Below are positions 28,633-37,903 of a stretch of DNA of 38,054 bases, piece by piece. The notes beneath the pieces are model-generated. The model had not been told where the DNA came from, made no database searches, and worked only from the letters and a program-made list of their open reading frames with translations. The DNA lies in contig WGBG01000162.1 in NCBI GenBank assembly GCA_015494395.1, positions 1-38,054 on the forward strand, written 5' to 3'. Position 1 is the first letter of the stretch, and each line of letters opens with the position of its first letter. The position numbers were made by a program, and so were the translations under genes. This stretch comes from Deltaproteobacteria bacterium. Its GTDB lineage: Bacteria > Desulfobacterota > Dissulfuribacteria > Dissulfuribacterales > QOAL01.

Positions 28633-29794
28633 AAAAAAGATTCTGTCTGTTCTTGGTTCAACCGGTTCCATTGGTACCAGTGTTATGGATGTGGTTCGGC
28701 GCTCTGAAGGCCGGTTTGAGATTGAGGCCCTTGCTGCAGGGCAGAACCTTGAACTGCTCTCTGAGCAGATAAGGGAGTTTTCGCCCCGAGTCGCAGCGGT
28801 TATGACAGAGGAGCTTGCTGAATCACTCTCCGAAATGGTGCAGGGTTGTGACGTTGAAATAGTTTGGGGCAAGCAGGGTTATAAGAAGGTTGCTGTTGCC
28901 GAGAATGCAAACCTGGTGGTCTCTTCAATGGTGGGTGCCGCTGGCCTCATTCCCACTGTGGCGGCCCTTGAGGCAGGTAAGGATGTTGCCCTTGCCAACA
29001 AGGAGTCTCTGGTGACCGCTGGTCCCCTGGTGACACGGCTTGCCAGGGAGAAGAATCTTGCCCTCCTTCCAATTGACAGCGAGCACTCTGCCATCTTCCA
29101 GTGCCTTCAGGGAAGCCGAAGGGAAGAGATGAGGCGTATCCTGCTTACTGCTTCCGGAGGGCCTTTTAGGAAGCATGATCCGGCTGACCTTGAAGATATC
29201 ACACCTGAACAGGCAATAGCCCATCCCAACTGGTCAATGGGCACCAAGATTTCAGTTGATTCAGCTACCTTGATGAACAAGGGGCTTGAGGTCATTGAGG
29301 CAATGTGGCTCTTTGACTGCACTCCCGATGATATCACAGTGCTTGTTCATCCGCAGTCAATCGTTCACTCAATGGTGGAATTTTTTGATGGTTCTGTAAT
29401 AGCCCAGATGGGTATCCCGGACATGAGGGTGCCCATAGCGTATGCGCTCTCCTACCCTGACCGCATGGAGCTTGAGCTTCCCTCTCTTGATCTCTTTTCA
29501 ACCGGGCCCTTGACCTTTGAGCCTCCAAAGCTGGATATGTTCCCGTGTCTTGATTATGCATTTCAGGCAGCGCGCAAGGGCGGCACTGCAACAACTGCCC
29601 TTAATGCTGCCAATGAGATAGCAGTCGATGCATTTGTGAACAGGCGTATAGGTTTTATGGATATCCCAAGGGTTGTGGGCGGGGTGCTTGAACAGTTTCC
29701 TGTTGAAGAAATCAACACGCTTGATGATGTGCTCAGGGCAGATGCACTTGCAAGGGTTCAGGCCGAGGGTGTTGTGTCCGATATAACAGGGTAG
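28622..29794 (+). CDS. dxr: 1-deoxy-D-xylulose 5-phosphate reductoisomerase
   Basis: SVLGSTGSIGTSVMDVV, NKESLVTAG, DSEHSAIFQCL; start moved from 28520 to MAPEKK at 28622. Confidence 0.95.
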   Translation: MAPEKKILSVLGSTGSIGTSVMDVVRRSEGRFEIEALAAGQNLELLSEQIREFSPRVAAVMTEELAESLSEMVQGCDVEIVWGKQGYKKVAVAENANLVVSSMVGAAGLIPTVAALEAGKDVALANKESLVTAGPLVTRLAREKNLALLPIDSEHSAIFQCLQGSRREEMRRILLTASGGPFRKHDPADLEDITPEQAIAHPNWSMGTKISVDSATLMNKGLEVIEAMWLFDCTPDDITVLVHPQSIVHSMVEFFDGSVIAQMGIPDMRVPIAYALSYPDRMELELPSLDLFSTGPLTFEPPKLDMFPCLDYAFQAARKGGTATTALNAANEIAVDAFVNRRIGFMDIPRVVGGVLEQFPVEEINTLDDVLRADALARVQAEGVVSDITG

Positions 29795-29819
29795 GCAGTG
29801 CCAAGTTTTAGAGTTTTGG

Positions 29820-29910
29820 TGTCTGTTCAGTGTAGTGAATGGTTTTGTTCTTGAGTGACTTTGAATAGTTTCGTAAGTGCGGTTAATCAGTCGAACAGTT
29901 ACGATTTTTT
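29820..29910. repeat. Palindromic element family 2 copy 2 (internally deleted, ~91 bp)
   Basis: TCTGTTCAGTGTAGTGAATGGTTTTGTTCTTGAGTGACTTTGAATAGTTTCGTA ... GAACAGTTACGATTTTTT matches both ends of the 6011-6245 copy. Confidence 0.78.
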
Positions 29911-29929
29911 CTGCAAAACGGAGTAATAA

Positions 29930-31015
29930 ATGACCACATTATGGTCTTTCGTCCTTGTTCTAAGTGGCCTTATATTTGTCCACGAGTTAGGTCATTTCCT
30001 GGTTGCCCGGGGGCTGGGCATCAGGGTTTTGAAGTTTTCCATAGGTTTTGGTCCAAGGGTGTGGGGCATTATCAAAAATAAAACCGATTACTGCATATCC
30101 GCAGTGCCCCTTGGTGGATTTGTCAAGATGCTGGGTGAGGTCCCTGATGAGCCTGTGGATGAGGCGGATATCCCTGTGTCGTTTTCTCACCGTCCTGTCT
30201 GGCACAGGGCAGCGGTTGTAATAGCTGGCCCCCTTTTTAACCTGCTTTTTGCGTGGCTTGTCTTCGTGCTGATTCTCCTGTTCTATGGTGACCCGGTGAT
30301 GTTGCCGGAGATCGGACAGGTACAGCCCGACTCTCCGGCAGCGGCAGCAGGCATAACTGCAGGGGATCGCATCCTCTCGGTTAATGGAGTTGAGGTAAAG
30401 TCGTGGGATGATGTTTCAGACCGGATAAAGGGCTCTGACGGCCGACCTGTTACCCTGCTGCTTGATCGAAAGGGTAGGGCTGTTTCTGTCACAGTGGTCC
30501 CAAAGCTGAAGACTTTAAAAAACGTGTTTGGAGAAGATGTCCAGGTGCCGGTAATCGGGGTCGTTGCCTCAGGAAACCTTGTGGTTGAGAAGGTAAATCC
30601 ATTTTCTGCACTGTGGAAGGGCTTTGTCCGCACCTGGGACATGATTGTCCTGACTGTTGAAGGTTTTATAAAGATATTTGAAAATGTGGTGCCTGTTTCC
30701 TCTCTTGGAGGCCCAATAATGATTGCCCAGATGGCAGGGCAGCAGGCTGAACAGGGGATGCTGAATCTCTTCTTCTTTATGGCAATTCTCAGCATTAATC
30801 TTGGAATACTTAACCTGCTTCCTGTGCCGGTTCTGGATGGTGGCCACCTGGTATTTTTCCTGATTGAGGCAATTATAGGCCACCCTCTTTCTGTAAAACA
30901 GATGCAGTTTGCCCAGCAGGTGGGGTTTGCAATTCTTGGCTCACTTATGCTTCTTGTGTTTTATAATGACATAGCGCGGGTATTCGGCCTGCTTCCACCA
31001 ATAGGTACGCCCTGA
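29930..31015 (+). CDS. rseP: RIP metalloprotease RseP (site-2 protease)
   Basis: HELGHFLVARGLGIRV, PDZ domain, NLLPVPVLDGGHLVFFLIEAIIG. Confidence 0.95.
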   Translation: MTTLWSFVLVLSGLIFVHELGHFLVARGLGIRVLKFSIGFGPRVWGIIKNKTDYCISAVPLGGFVKMLGEVPDEPVDEADIPVSFSHRPVWHRAAVVIAGPLFNLLFAWLVFVLILLFYGDPVMLPEIGQVQPDSPAAAAGITAGDRILSVNGVEVKSWDDVSDRIKGSDGRPVTLLLDRKGRAVSVTVVPKLKTLKNVFGEDVQVPVIGVVASGNLVVEKVNPFSALWKGFVRTWDMIVLTVEGFIKIFENVVPVSSLGGPIMIAQMAGQQAEQGMLNLFFFMAILSINLGILNLLPVPVLDGGHLVFFLIEAIIGHPLSVKQMQFAQQVGFAILGSLMLLVFYNDIARVFGLLPPIGTP

Positions 31016-31021
31016 TATTTC

Positions 31022-31750
31022 ATGCCGGTTCTTGCCATTGAAACAACGGGTACAAGCGGTGGCCTGGCGCTTTGGCACAATGGTTCACTCCTTGCCGAGT
31101 TGGCTGTTTCAAGCAGAGAGACCCATTCCCGCAGGCTGATCCCCTCCATAAAATGGCTGCTTGAAAGGGCGGAAGTTGATATGCAGGAGCTTGAGCATAT
31201 TGCTGTGAGTCTTGGGCCAGGAAGTTTTACAGGCATACGTATTGGCCTTGCCACTGCCAGGGGAATTTCCCTTGCCCTCTCAGTGCCCCTTGCAGGGGTT
31301 CCTACCCTTGATATCCTTGCCGCATCCTTTCCGCCCATGCCTGGGGTTGTTGTGTGTCCGGTTATTGATGCCAGAAACAACCGTTTTTACAGTGCATGTT
31401 ACTTTGCACAGCCCGGGGTTGATAAATGGAAGCGCATAAAGCCCTTTACCCTGGGAGATGCTTCTGAACTTTTGGCCCAGGTTACTGAAGCCGGTGTGCT
31501 TGAGGGGGCAGAGTCCATTATATTTTCAGGCAGCGCTCTTAAACAGTGCCAGGAGGATTTGGCCCGGGAATTTTCTGCCTTTAATCCGATCTTTGCCCCT
31601 GAATGGATGTGGCTTCCGGATGCGGCAACTCTTGCTGCAATATCATTCCGTTATCTTTCAGAATCAGGCGACAGTTCCACAATCTCCCCTGTTTATGTCA
31701 AACTTTCCCAGGCAGAGGAGATGAAGCTTGCGCGCCAGGGAAGGGTCTAA
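31022..31750 (+). CDS. tsaB: tRNA threonylcarbamoyladenosine biosynthesis protein TsaB
   Basis: MPVLAIETTGTSGGLAL, VSLGPGSFTGIRIGLATARGISLALSVPLAGV. Confidence 0.93.
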   Translation: MPVLAIETTGTSGGLALWHNGSLLAELAVSSRETHSRRLIPSIKWLLERAEVDMQELEHIAVSLGPGSFTGIRIGLATARGISLALSVPLAGVPTLDILAASFPPMPGVVVCPVIDARNNRFYSACYFAQPGVDKWKRIKPFTLGDASELLAQVTEAGVLEGAESIIFSGSALKQCQEDLAREFSAFNPIFAPEWMWLPDAATLAAISFRYLSESGDSSTISPVYVKLSQAEEMKLARQGRV

Positions 31751-31761
31751 ATTAATTCTAG

Positions 31762-31862
31762 CCTAAATTGAGTGTTTCAAAATTGGAAAGCTATAATCAA
31801 TATAACGCCTTTTAATTTCATGAGAAAAATGATTTTCCGCATTTTGAAACGCTCAATTTAGG
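31762..31862. repeat. MITE-like element copy E (101-bp deletion derivative with intact ends)
   Basis: CCTAAATTGAGTGTTTCAAAA ... TTTTGAAACGCTCAATTTAGG; near-match flanks TCTAG (31757-31761) / TCCAG (31863-31867). Confidence 0.88.
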
Positions 31863-31975
31863 TCCAGTCCTGTTATCCATTGTTCCGTTCCATTTTCGTC
31901 CTTGATTTTGCGATTCTTTATTAATTTTCCCGTTTTATCAGATAATTAAAGGAGATAGAGAGCTTCCGTATTGCC

Positions 31976-32701
31976 ATGAAGCCAAAAAGATTATTGAAAA
32001 TTAACTGGGATGCCGAAGGAATATTCAAAGAGAGACTTAACCGGTTTGTAGGGATAGTTGATCTGCCAGAGGAATATGGCGGTCCTGCCCGGCCCGTGCA
32101 TGTGCATGATCCGGGAAGACTTAGGGAACTGCTGTATCCAGGGGCAAGGGTGGCTCTAAAAAGAGCGGAAAAGCCGGGGCGTAAAACATCCTGGACCCTG
32201 ATTGCGGCAAGGCATCACGGGGAATGGGTGCTGGTTAATTCCGGGCTGCACAGGCAAATTTCCCAAAGCCTCCTGACTGACCCTGACATATCGCCCTTTG
32301 GCCCGGTTGCAGGGATTGTCCCTGAGGTACGGCTTGGGAAAAGCCGGCTGGATTACCGACTTGATTTTGATGAGGGACCTTCGGTTTTTGTAGAGGTCAA
32401 GGGGTGCACACTGGCAGTTGATGGAATTGCCCTTTTTCCTGATGCCCCCACAGCCAGGGGCAGCCGTCATATCCAGGAGCTGATGGCCATAATGGATGAG
32501 GGTTTTAGGGCAGGACTTGTGATTCTGATATTCAGAAGAAATGTCAGGTGTTTTTCAGCCAATGGCAAGACAGACCCGGGCTTTGCACAGGTGTTTAGAG
32601 ATGCCCTGAACGCCGGAGTTGAGGTCTATCCCGTGGCATGTGCCGTTGAGCAAAATGCCGTCTGGTATGAAGGAATGGTTGATATTTGTGACCTAACTTG
32701 A
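31976..32701 (+). CDS. sfsA: DNA/RNA nuclease SfsA family protein
   Basis: FKERLNRFVGIVDL, HVHDPGRLRELLYPGARVAL, VFVEVKGCTLAVDGIALFPDAPTARGSRHIQEL. Confidence 0.93.
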   Translation: MKPKRLLKINWDAEGIFKERLNRFVGIVDLPEEYGGPARPVHVHDPGRLRELLYPGARVALKRAEKPGRKTSWTLIAARHHGEWVLVNSGLHRQISQSLLTDPDISPFGPVAGIVPEVRLGKSRLDYRLDFDEGPSVFVEVKGCTLAVDGIALFPDAPTARGSRHIQELMAIMDEGFRAGLVILIFRRNVRCFSANGKTDPGFAQVFRDALNAGVEVYPVACAVEQNAVWYEGMVDICDLT

Positions 32702-32708
32702 GCGATTG
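32692..32708. repeat. MITE terminus remnant overlapping the sfsA stop codon
   Basis: CCTAACTTGAGCGATTGT matches one MITE end (CCTAGATTGAGCGATTGT) with one or two mismatches; no partner end nearby. Confidence 0.6.
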
Positions 32709-32733
32709 TAAATAACAGCAGAGGTGAAAGAAT

Positions 32734-33414
32734 ATGGCAAGATTAAGTACTATCAATCATGTGGCAAAGATCTTTTGTGAGGCAGTCAAGGAGGTGCTGG
32801 AGACATCAACTGCGTCAAAAATTATCTTTTCTCCTACAATTCAAAACATCCCGTCCATAAGCCTGAAACCTGACGTAGGCTGCTTTGTTCAGTTTGCAGG
32901 TGATTATTCCGGGCTTTTTATTATGAATCTGTCCGGAGAGGCTGCCCTTGAAATTTACAGGCGAAGCATGACCTATATGGGTTTTCCTGAAGAGGAGCTT
33001 GCCAGGGACTATTCCTCTGATGACGTGGTAAACTGCATAGGCGAGCTTATAAATCAGATTATTGGAAAGGCGAGGAGCAAGGTTGAACAGGAGTATGGCC
33101 TTACTGCAGACAACAATCAGCCCAGGGCCATTACAATCTCTACTGCCATTACACTATCAGTAGCCACAATGCTTGATAAGCCCAAGTGTCGCCGCCTGTC
33201 ATTCAAGACTGAGGACAATAAGCCCTTTTACGTTGAGATGAACATGGAGCAGACTGAATTTATCAAGCTTTTTGATGTGGAGAAAAATGGCGCAGGCAGC
33301 CAGGATAATATTGATGCCATGCTGGAAGGTATGGATGGCGGAGATGATACGCCGGAGCCCGATGGTGCTGAAGAAGTAGATATTGATGCAATCATGGCAG
33401 AATTTTCAAAATGA
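32734..33414 (+). CDS. DUF3334 / CheX-like protein with C-terminal acidic tail
   Basis: SLKPDVGCFVQFAGDYSGLFIMNLSGEAALEIYRRSMTYMGFPEEELA; CheX-like ExxN in GELINQIIG; tail with SQDNIDAMLEGM and DIDAIMAEF. Confidence 0.75.
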   Translation: MARLSTINHVAKIFCEAVKEVLETSTASKIIFSPTIQNIPSISLKPDVGCFVQFAGDYSGLFIMNLSGEAALEIYRRSMTYMGFPEEELARDYSSDDVVNCIGELINQIIGKARSKVEQEYGLTADNNQPRAITISTAITLSVATMLDKPKCRRLSFKTEDNKPFYVEMNMEQTEFIKLFDVEKNGAGSQDNIDAMLEGMDGGDDTPEPDGAEEVDIDAIMAEFSK

Positions 33415-33484
33415 GTTATTATGGGGTGTAAATTATTGGGTTGAGGGTTAACCCAAGTCCTGATCACCAGGAGTAAACAGATTC

Positions 33485-34339
33485 ATGTATGCCATGAAAA
33501 ATAATCTGCACCTCATGTTTGTCTTTGTACTGTTCAGCCTGTTTGTCTCAGGGTGTGCAGCCCCGCGTTTTGAAAAACGGGAGATTGTAAGAGAACCCGA
33601 GTTTGAGGTGCTGCTTACCAGGATGGTTAATGATGACAAGGGGGAGCCTGCAAACTTTGACCACCCCTGGTATGTGGATGAAATTACCCTGGAAGGCATA
33701 CTCTCCTCTGTTACTTTTCATTACATCTCATTAGTGGGTGATAAACAGCCCATTGCCGCATTCCCCCAGGTGATGAGGACCGCCCTTGTTCCATATCTGG
33801 TTGATGCCTTTTCCAAGGCAGGCCCTGATGAGATGGTCTATTTTGCCTACATAGGCCGGCGTACCTACCTTTATATTGCCGGCAAAAACTATTTCACAAA
33901 CGGAGTAATGTTCGTCAAAAACAACCGTTTGAATATCTGTTTCCGGTACCTTTCACTTGAAGGCCCGGACAGGATCAGTGACATGCCAGGGGCATGGAGG
34001 CTTGATCCAAGGAGAAAACCCCTGTCTGCGGGCTGGACACTTAACGAAGGTCCGGGCATGACCCTGGTAAGGCCTGTAAATACTTCAGGTCTGTTTGCAA
34101 TGAAGGTTTATCCAAACTGGATACGCATAGAGCTTGATGAGGACTGGAAATCAAGAGTATCCACGAAACGGCGCAGGAAGATAAGGGCAATCTCTGGTGG
34201 GGGTACAGGGGGTGCAGTTTATACCTCACCCGCCTCAAAACCAGCGCCGGCAAAAGAAGATGATGAAGAGGAAATTATTATCAGGCCGCCCAAGGGATAT
34301 TTTTCCATCAAGCAGTATCCTGAGATGAAGTCAAAGTAG
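33485..34339 (+). CDS. Putative lipoprotein of unknown function
   Basis: Signal peptide with lipobox LFVSGCAAP. Confidence 0.7.
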   Translation: MYAMKNNLHLMFVFVLFSLFVSGCAAPRFEKREIVREPEFEVLLTRMVNDDKGEPANFDHPWYVDEITLEGILSSVTFHYISLVGDKQPIAAFPQVMRTALVPYLVDAFSKAGPDEMVYFAYIGRRTYLYIAGKNYFTNGVMFVKNNRLNICFRYLSLEGPDRISDMPGAWRLDPRRKPLSAGWTLNEGPGMTLVRPVNTSGLFAMKVYPNWIRIELDEDWKSRVSTKRRRKIRAISGGGTGGAVYTSPASKPAPAKEDDEEEIIIRPPKGYFSIKQYPEMKSK

Positions 34340-34420
34340 GGAGGGGACGGTTTCAGTCTGTTTTAGGAATTTCAGGTCTGTTGACGGATTGTGCGAAACC
34401 TGGAATGCGTGATTGCGGGA

Positions 34421-34810
34421 TCAGGTGAAAAAACCGTGGATCAGCTTAAACGCCCTTCCTGCCGTTGAATAGGCGTTTTCCGCCTTGATCCTGATATCGG
34501 CATCTTTAAGGTCTGGCATGTTGTCACGGAGTCTTCTTATCTCTGCAATCAGTGCTGCTGCCTCCTTTGCATCATCAGGGTCTTCTGCCAGGTCACTTGC
34601 ATATTTTGCCAGGGCCTTCTCCTCAAGGGCAAGGAAATCTTTTTTTACTGTTGGCAGTGCTGCTGCAAGTGCCTTTACAAGTGAGTCACCAACATCTGCC
34701 AGGCGCTTGAAACATATATCGTGCCTGTCTTCCTGCAGCGCTGCCTCTGCCTCCTGAAGCTGAATCCTCCCGTACTTGATGAATGTATGGACGCGTATCA
34801 TTGATATCAT
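34421..34810 (-). CDS. Small helical hypothetical protein
   Basis: 129-aa ORF, predicted all-helical composition, downstream of ftsB and a 63-aa ORF. Confidence 0.55.
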   Translation of the reverse strand: MISMIRVHTFIKYGRIQLQEAEAALQEDRHDICFKRLADVGDSLVKALAAALPTVKKDFLALEEKALAKYASDLAEDPDDAKEAAALIAEIRRLRDNMPDLKDADIRIKAENAYSTAGRAFKLIHGFFT

Positions 34811-34869
34811 GTGGTGTTATTGGGGGTGTTGCTGTAACAAGAGGTGTTGATAGGAAAAATTACCCTGGT

Positions 34870-35061
34870 TTAACTGCCGGACATGTTCTGATACAGCCGC
34901 TTGGTAAGTACCTCGTCTGCAAGTTCGCATAGCTCAAAAAGCGATTCCATGAAGTCCAGCATCTCTGCCTGTCCATCAGGGGTGCGATATCCAAAATCCT
35001 CATCCCATCTGCCGCTTGAAATATACTCCTTGAACTCCTCAATCTGCCTTGCGGTAATCAT
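34870..35061 (-). CDS. Small hypothetical protein, 4-bp overlap with ftsB
   Basis: 63-aa ORF whose ATG overlaps the ftsB stop (ATGA). Confidence 0.55.
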   Translation of the reverse strand: MITARQIEEFKEYISSGRWDEDFGYRTPDGQAEMLDFMESLFELCELADEVLTKRLYQNMSGS

Positions 35062-35426
35062 GGTTTTGATTTATCTTCTCCTACGAATCTGAAAAGGATT
35101 TCGTTGTCCCTGACCCAGCCAAGTTTGCTTCGTACCATAAGGGCCTGATACTGATGGTCTGTCTGAATACGCCTTATTTCTTCCTCAAGCTGGGTATTCT
35201 TGATGGCCATTTGCATGTTTGATGCATAGAGGGCTTCACGTTTTTTGAGCATACGGTTTTTTGCCCACAGTCCATACGGCCCTGCAATGTCCCACAGGAT
35301 CAGACAGGATATTACAGCAATAAGGATTTTCAGGACAATGGTATTTTGCTGCCTGGAAGCATGAATGCCTGTCCTGCGTGCGGTTCCTGTGGATTGCATT
35401 TTTTGTGTCCTTGGGGAATAAACCAT
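35058..35426 (-). CDS. FtsB/DivIC-like septum formation initiator
   Basis: Single TM then coiled coil NTQLEEEIRRIQTDHQYQALMVRSKLGWVRDNEILFRF. Confidence 0.8.
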   Translation of the reverse strand: MVYSPRTQKMQSTGTARRTGIHASRQQNTIVLKILIAVISCLILWDIAGPYGLWAKNRMLKKREALYASNMQMAIKNTQLEEEIRRIQTDHQYQALMVRSKLGWVRDNEILFRFVGEDKSKP

Positions 35427-35541
35427 CTTTAGGGTTCAGGTATATACAAAATGAACAGATTTGGCCTTTATAACAAATAGATAATGTAGAATAAACTTTC
35501 ACCCGCCAATGAGTCAAGGGGTAAAGGGAAAAAACGAGGGG

Positions 35542-37365
35542 TCAATTTGCTGTTTGTGGAAGGTACGCGTAGCTACCCTTTCTAATATTGATGAAGAAGA
35601 GTTCAGGTACACTGAACAGTGCGCCAAGTGCGCCTGATTTTATGGTTGTGCCAGAATCAAATGGTATTAAAAAAATCCCTGCGGCACTTCTTCCAACTCC
35701 CCAGGCAAGGTTGATTGCCCCAAACAGAGGCCGTGCCAGTGCCAGGTTATCTGTAAAGAACAGAAATGCACTGTCCTGTCTGCCATGTTTGTATGTGAGC
35801 GCTGTCAGGGTGTTACACTCCTTAAGAAAGACATTTACGGGGTTGTTGTCAGCATACATTGAAGCGAGTTTTCTCTGCCGCCAGGAAGGATAATATTTTA
35901 TGTTTTGGGAGTGAGCCGTAACTTGCTGAAACATCCTCCACGGAACAAATGAAATTTTTTTGAAGGTTTTTAATAATTCAGGATTAATCTGCTTCCCTGT
36001 TTGTCCGGATGAAATAGCCTCGCTGATGTTACTGAATATAGCAGTTACACAGTTGTTTGTGAAAAGATTATAGCCCATGCTGTTTTCAAGTTTTGTCTCA
36101 AGCCTTTTCAAGGTTTTTTTTGAGCTGGTCATGGCCTGTTCTGTCCAGTGTTTTGCAGGCCTGGCAGCAAAAGGGATGTATCCGGTCTTTTCCGGAATTA
36201 CGTTTTCCGGATAAATCCGCATCCTGTATGGCTTTTTTGCTGCTGCTTCAAGTTCTGCATATCTCGATCCCATGTTTTCAAGTATGCACCACCTGTATTC
36301 GTCCTTGTCTCCATTTAGCAGGTCTCGTGTTTTTTGTCTGATTTTTTGCCTGGCAGCCCTGTGAAGTTCATTAAGTGTCTCGGCATCACCGGCCATCTGG
36401 ATGGCATCGGTGGTTTCCAATCCTTCAGGAAAAGTACTGAGCAAAAAGAGCCTGCCTGTTCTTATTGAATTTTCCGCACAGAGATAGCGTGCACATGACA
36501 ACATTAGTGGAAAGCCACGATCCGGTCTTTTTGACTCAAGAAGCAATAAGACGGAATTTTCAAAGGTCTTTTCCCACAGTTTCAGCGCTGTGATTTCATC
36601 AGACGTAAGCTTTTCCATAGAGGCATTGTTTTCATCAAGCAAGACAATGGCATCCGGATTAAGAGCACGTCTTTCACTTATTATGGAAAGTGCGGCAAAT
36701 ATGGAAAACTGCTCCTGCCACCTGGGAATGTCTGCCGGTGCTGCGTTTTGAATACGGGAAAGCCTGGCTTTTGTCTTTGCAAGCTCCTTGTGGATAAAAC
36801 CTGGCCCAAGAGAGCCATCTATGAGTCTGCATAAAGAATCCCATGCGCTGCTGTCTGAATCATTCTGAAAAAAACCTGCACCTTTTACCGGAAGACTACT
36901 AGCATTGCTCTTAATTGATTCAAGCAGCCTCAAACTGTTTTGGAGATCATTCAGCCTTGCAAGACTGTCACCCTGCCAGGTCAGCAGTTTTATAAAGTGC
37001 TTCCAGACTGCATCTGACGCATCTATGGAGAGCCCTAGAGCTGCCTCATACATGCTGCGGTTTCCAAGGTCATTGTAGAAAAACCGGAATTTCTGAAAAT
37101 TTTCCCTCTTTAGCTCAAGAAGCCCGCGTTCAGAGTGTTGAAAGTGAAAAACGGTCTGTCCCCTCCTGAGCGCTGCATGCCCTCCGCTTGAGTCCCCTGT
37201 GTTGGCCTGGATATAGATGATGGCAAGCGAGGACGGGTTTAAGCCCTGCTCAGCCTGTACCAGGGCTGAAAAAAGCAGAAACATGACGAGAAGGCATGAT
37301 ACCCTGACTGCATGCCTTACTACAGTCATGCAGAGACAGTTTGCATCAGGAGTCATACCCTTCAA
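35542..37365 (-). CDS. DUF4105-like exported protein (circularly permuted NlpC/P60-type fold)
   Basis: Signal peptide; SSGGHAALRRG (His motif) near N-terminus and YNLFTNNCVTAIF (Cys motif) later. Confidence 0.65.
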   Translation of the reverse strand: MKGMTPDANCLCMTVVRHAVRVSCLLVMFLLFSALVQAEQGLNPSSLAIIYIQANTGDSSGGHAALRRGQTVFHFQHSERGLLELKRENFQKFRFFYNDLGNRSMYEAALGLSIDASDAVWKHFIKLLTWQGDSLARLNDLQNSLRLLESIKSNASSLPVKGAGFFQNDSDSSAWDSLCRLIDGSLGPGFIHKELAKTKARLSRIQNAAPADIPRWQEQFSIFAALSIISERRALNPDAIVLLDENNASMEKLTSDEITALKLWEKTFENSVLLLLESKRPDRGFPLMLSCARYLCAENSIRTGRLFLLSTFPEGLETTDAIQMAGDAETLNELHRAARQKIRQKTRDLLNGDKDEYRWCILENMGSRYAELEAAAKKPYRMRIYPENVIPEKTGYIPFAARPAKHWTEQAMTSSKKTLKRLETKLENSMGYNLFTNNCVTAIFSNISEAISSGQTGKQINPELLKTFKKISFVPWRMFQQVTAHSQNIKYYPSWRQRKLASMYADNNPVNVFLKECNTLTALTYKHGRQDSAFLFFTDNLALARPLFGAINLAWGVGRSAAGIFLIPFDSGTTIKSGALGALFSVPELFFINIRKGSYAYLPQTAN

Positions 37366-37795
37366 TTATGTAACTTTTCATGGCAGTCCGGGGACCGGTC
37401 ATGTCCTGAAGTATTTTAAGGGAGTCTATTTCCTCTTTCTTTACGCCGGCATGTTTCAGTCCCTTTCCTATTGCAATGTAGGTCTCTTTCAGGAATTCCC
37501 AGTTAGTAATTTTGTACCGTTCAGCAATCCTTGATATGCCGCGCATAAAATCAACAGAGCTTATCTGGGTATGGACCATGCTGTCTGTAAAGAGCATGAT
37601 TTCGTTCATGTAGCTTTGCTTGTCCTCTTCAGATATTTCGTCTCCGGAGCTTGATGTGCAGATGGATGACGAGGAGTCAGAGAAAGATTTTGATGAATCC
37701 GATATTGAACATGATGCAAGCAGTAAACATATTGTTGCCGCCAGCAGTGCTTTCAGTGCAAGACTGAAGATTTTCAGTGGGTTGGTTTTAGTCAT
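37346..37795 (-). CDS. Putative lipoprotein, translationally overlapping the DUF4105-like gene
   Basis: Start at MTKTNPLK with AGGAGG RBS; lipobox LLLASCS; Ser-rich N-terminus. Confidence 0.68.
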   Translation of the reverse strand: MTKTNPLKIFSLALKALLAATICLLLASCSISDSSKSFSDSSSSICTSSSGDEISEEDKQSYMNEIMLFTDSMVHTQISSVDFMRGISRIAERYKITNWEFLKETYIAIGKGLKHAGVKKEEIDSLKILQDMTGPRTAMKSYIIEGYDS

Positions 37796-37903
37796 GGCTT
37801 TGTTCCTCCTGCCCCAGGTTTTGTTTTGATAGCTTAGGTATAGCATGGAATAATGGCGTTTGCACTATAGTTGGTCTGTGAGTTAAAACTGAAGTTCCAT
37901 CTT

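Noticed and set aside
34421-34810. 129-aa protein as a HEPN-type toxin
   Set aside because: Helical character alone; no clear Rx4-6H catalytic motif and no antitoxin-like partner.
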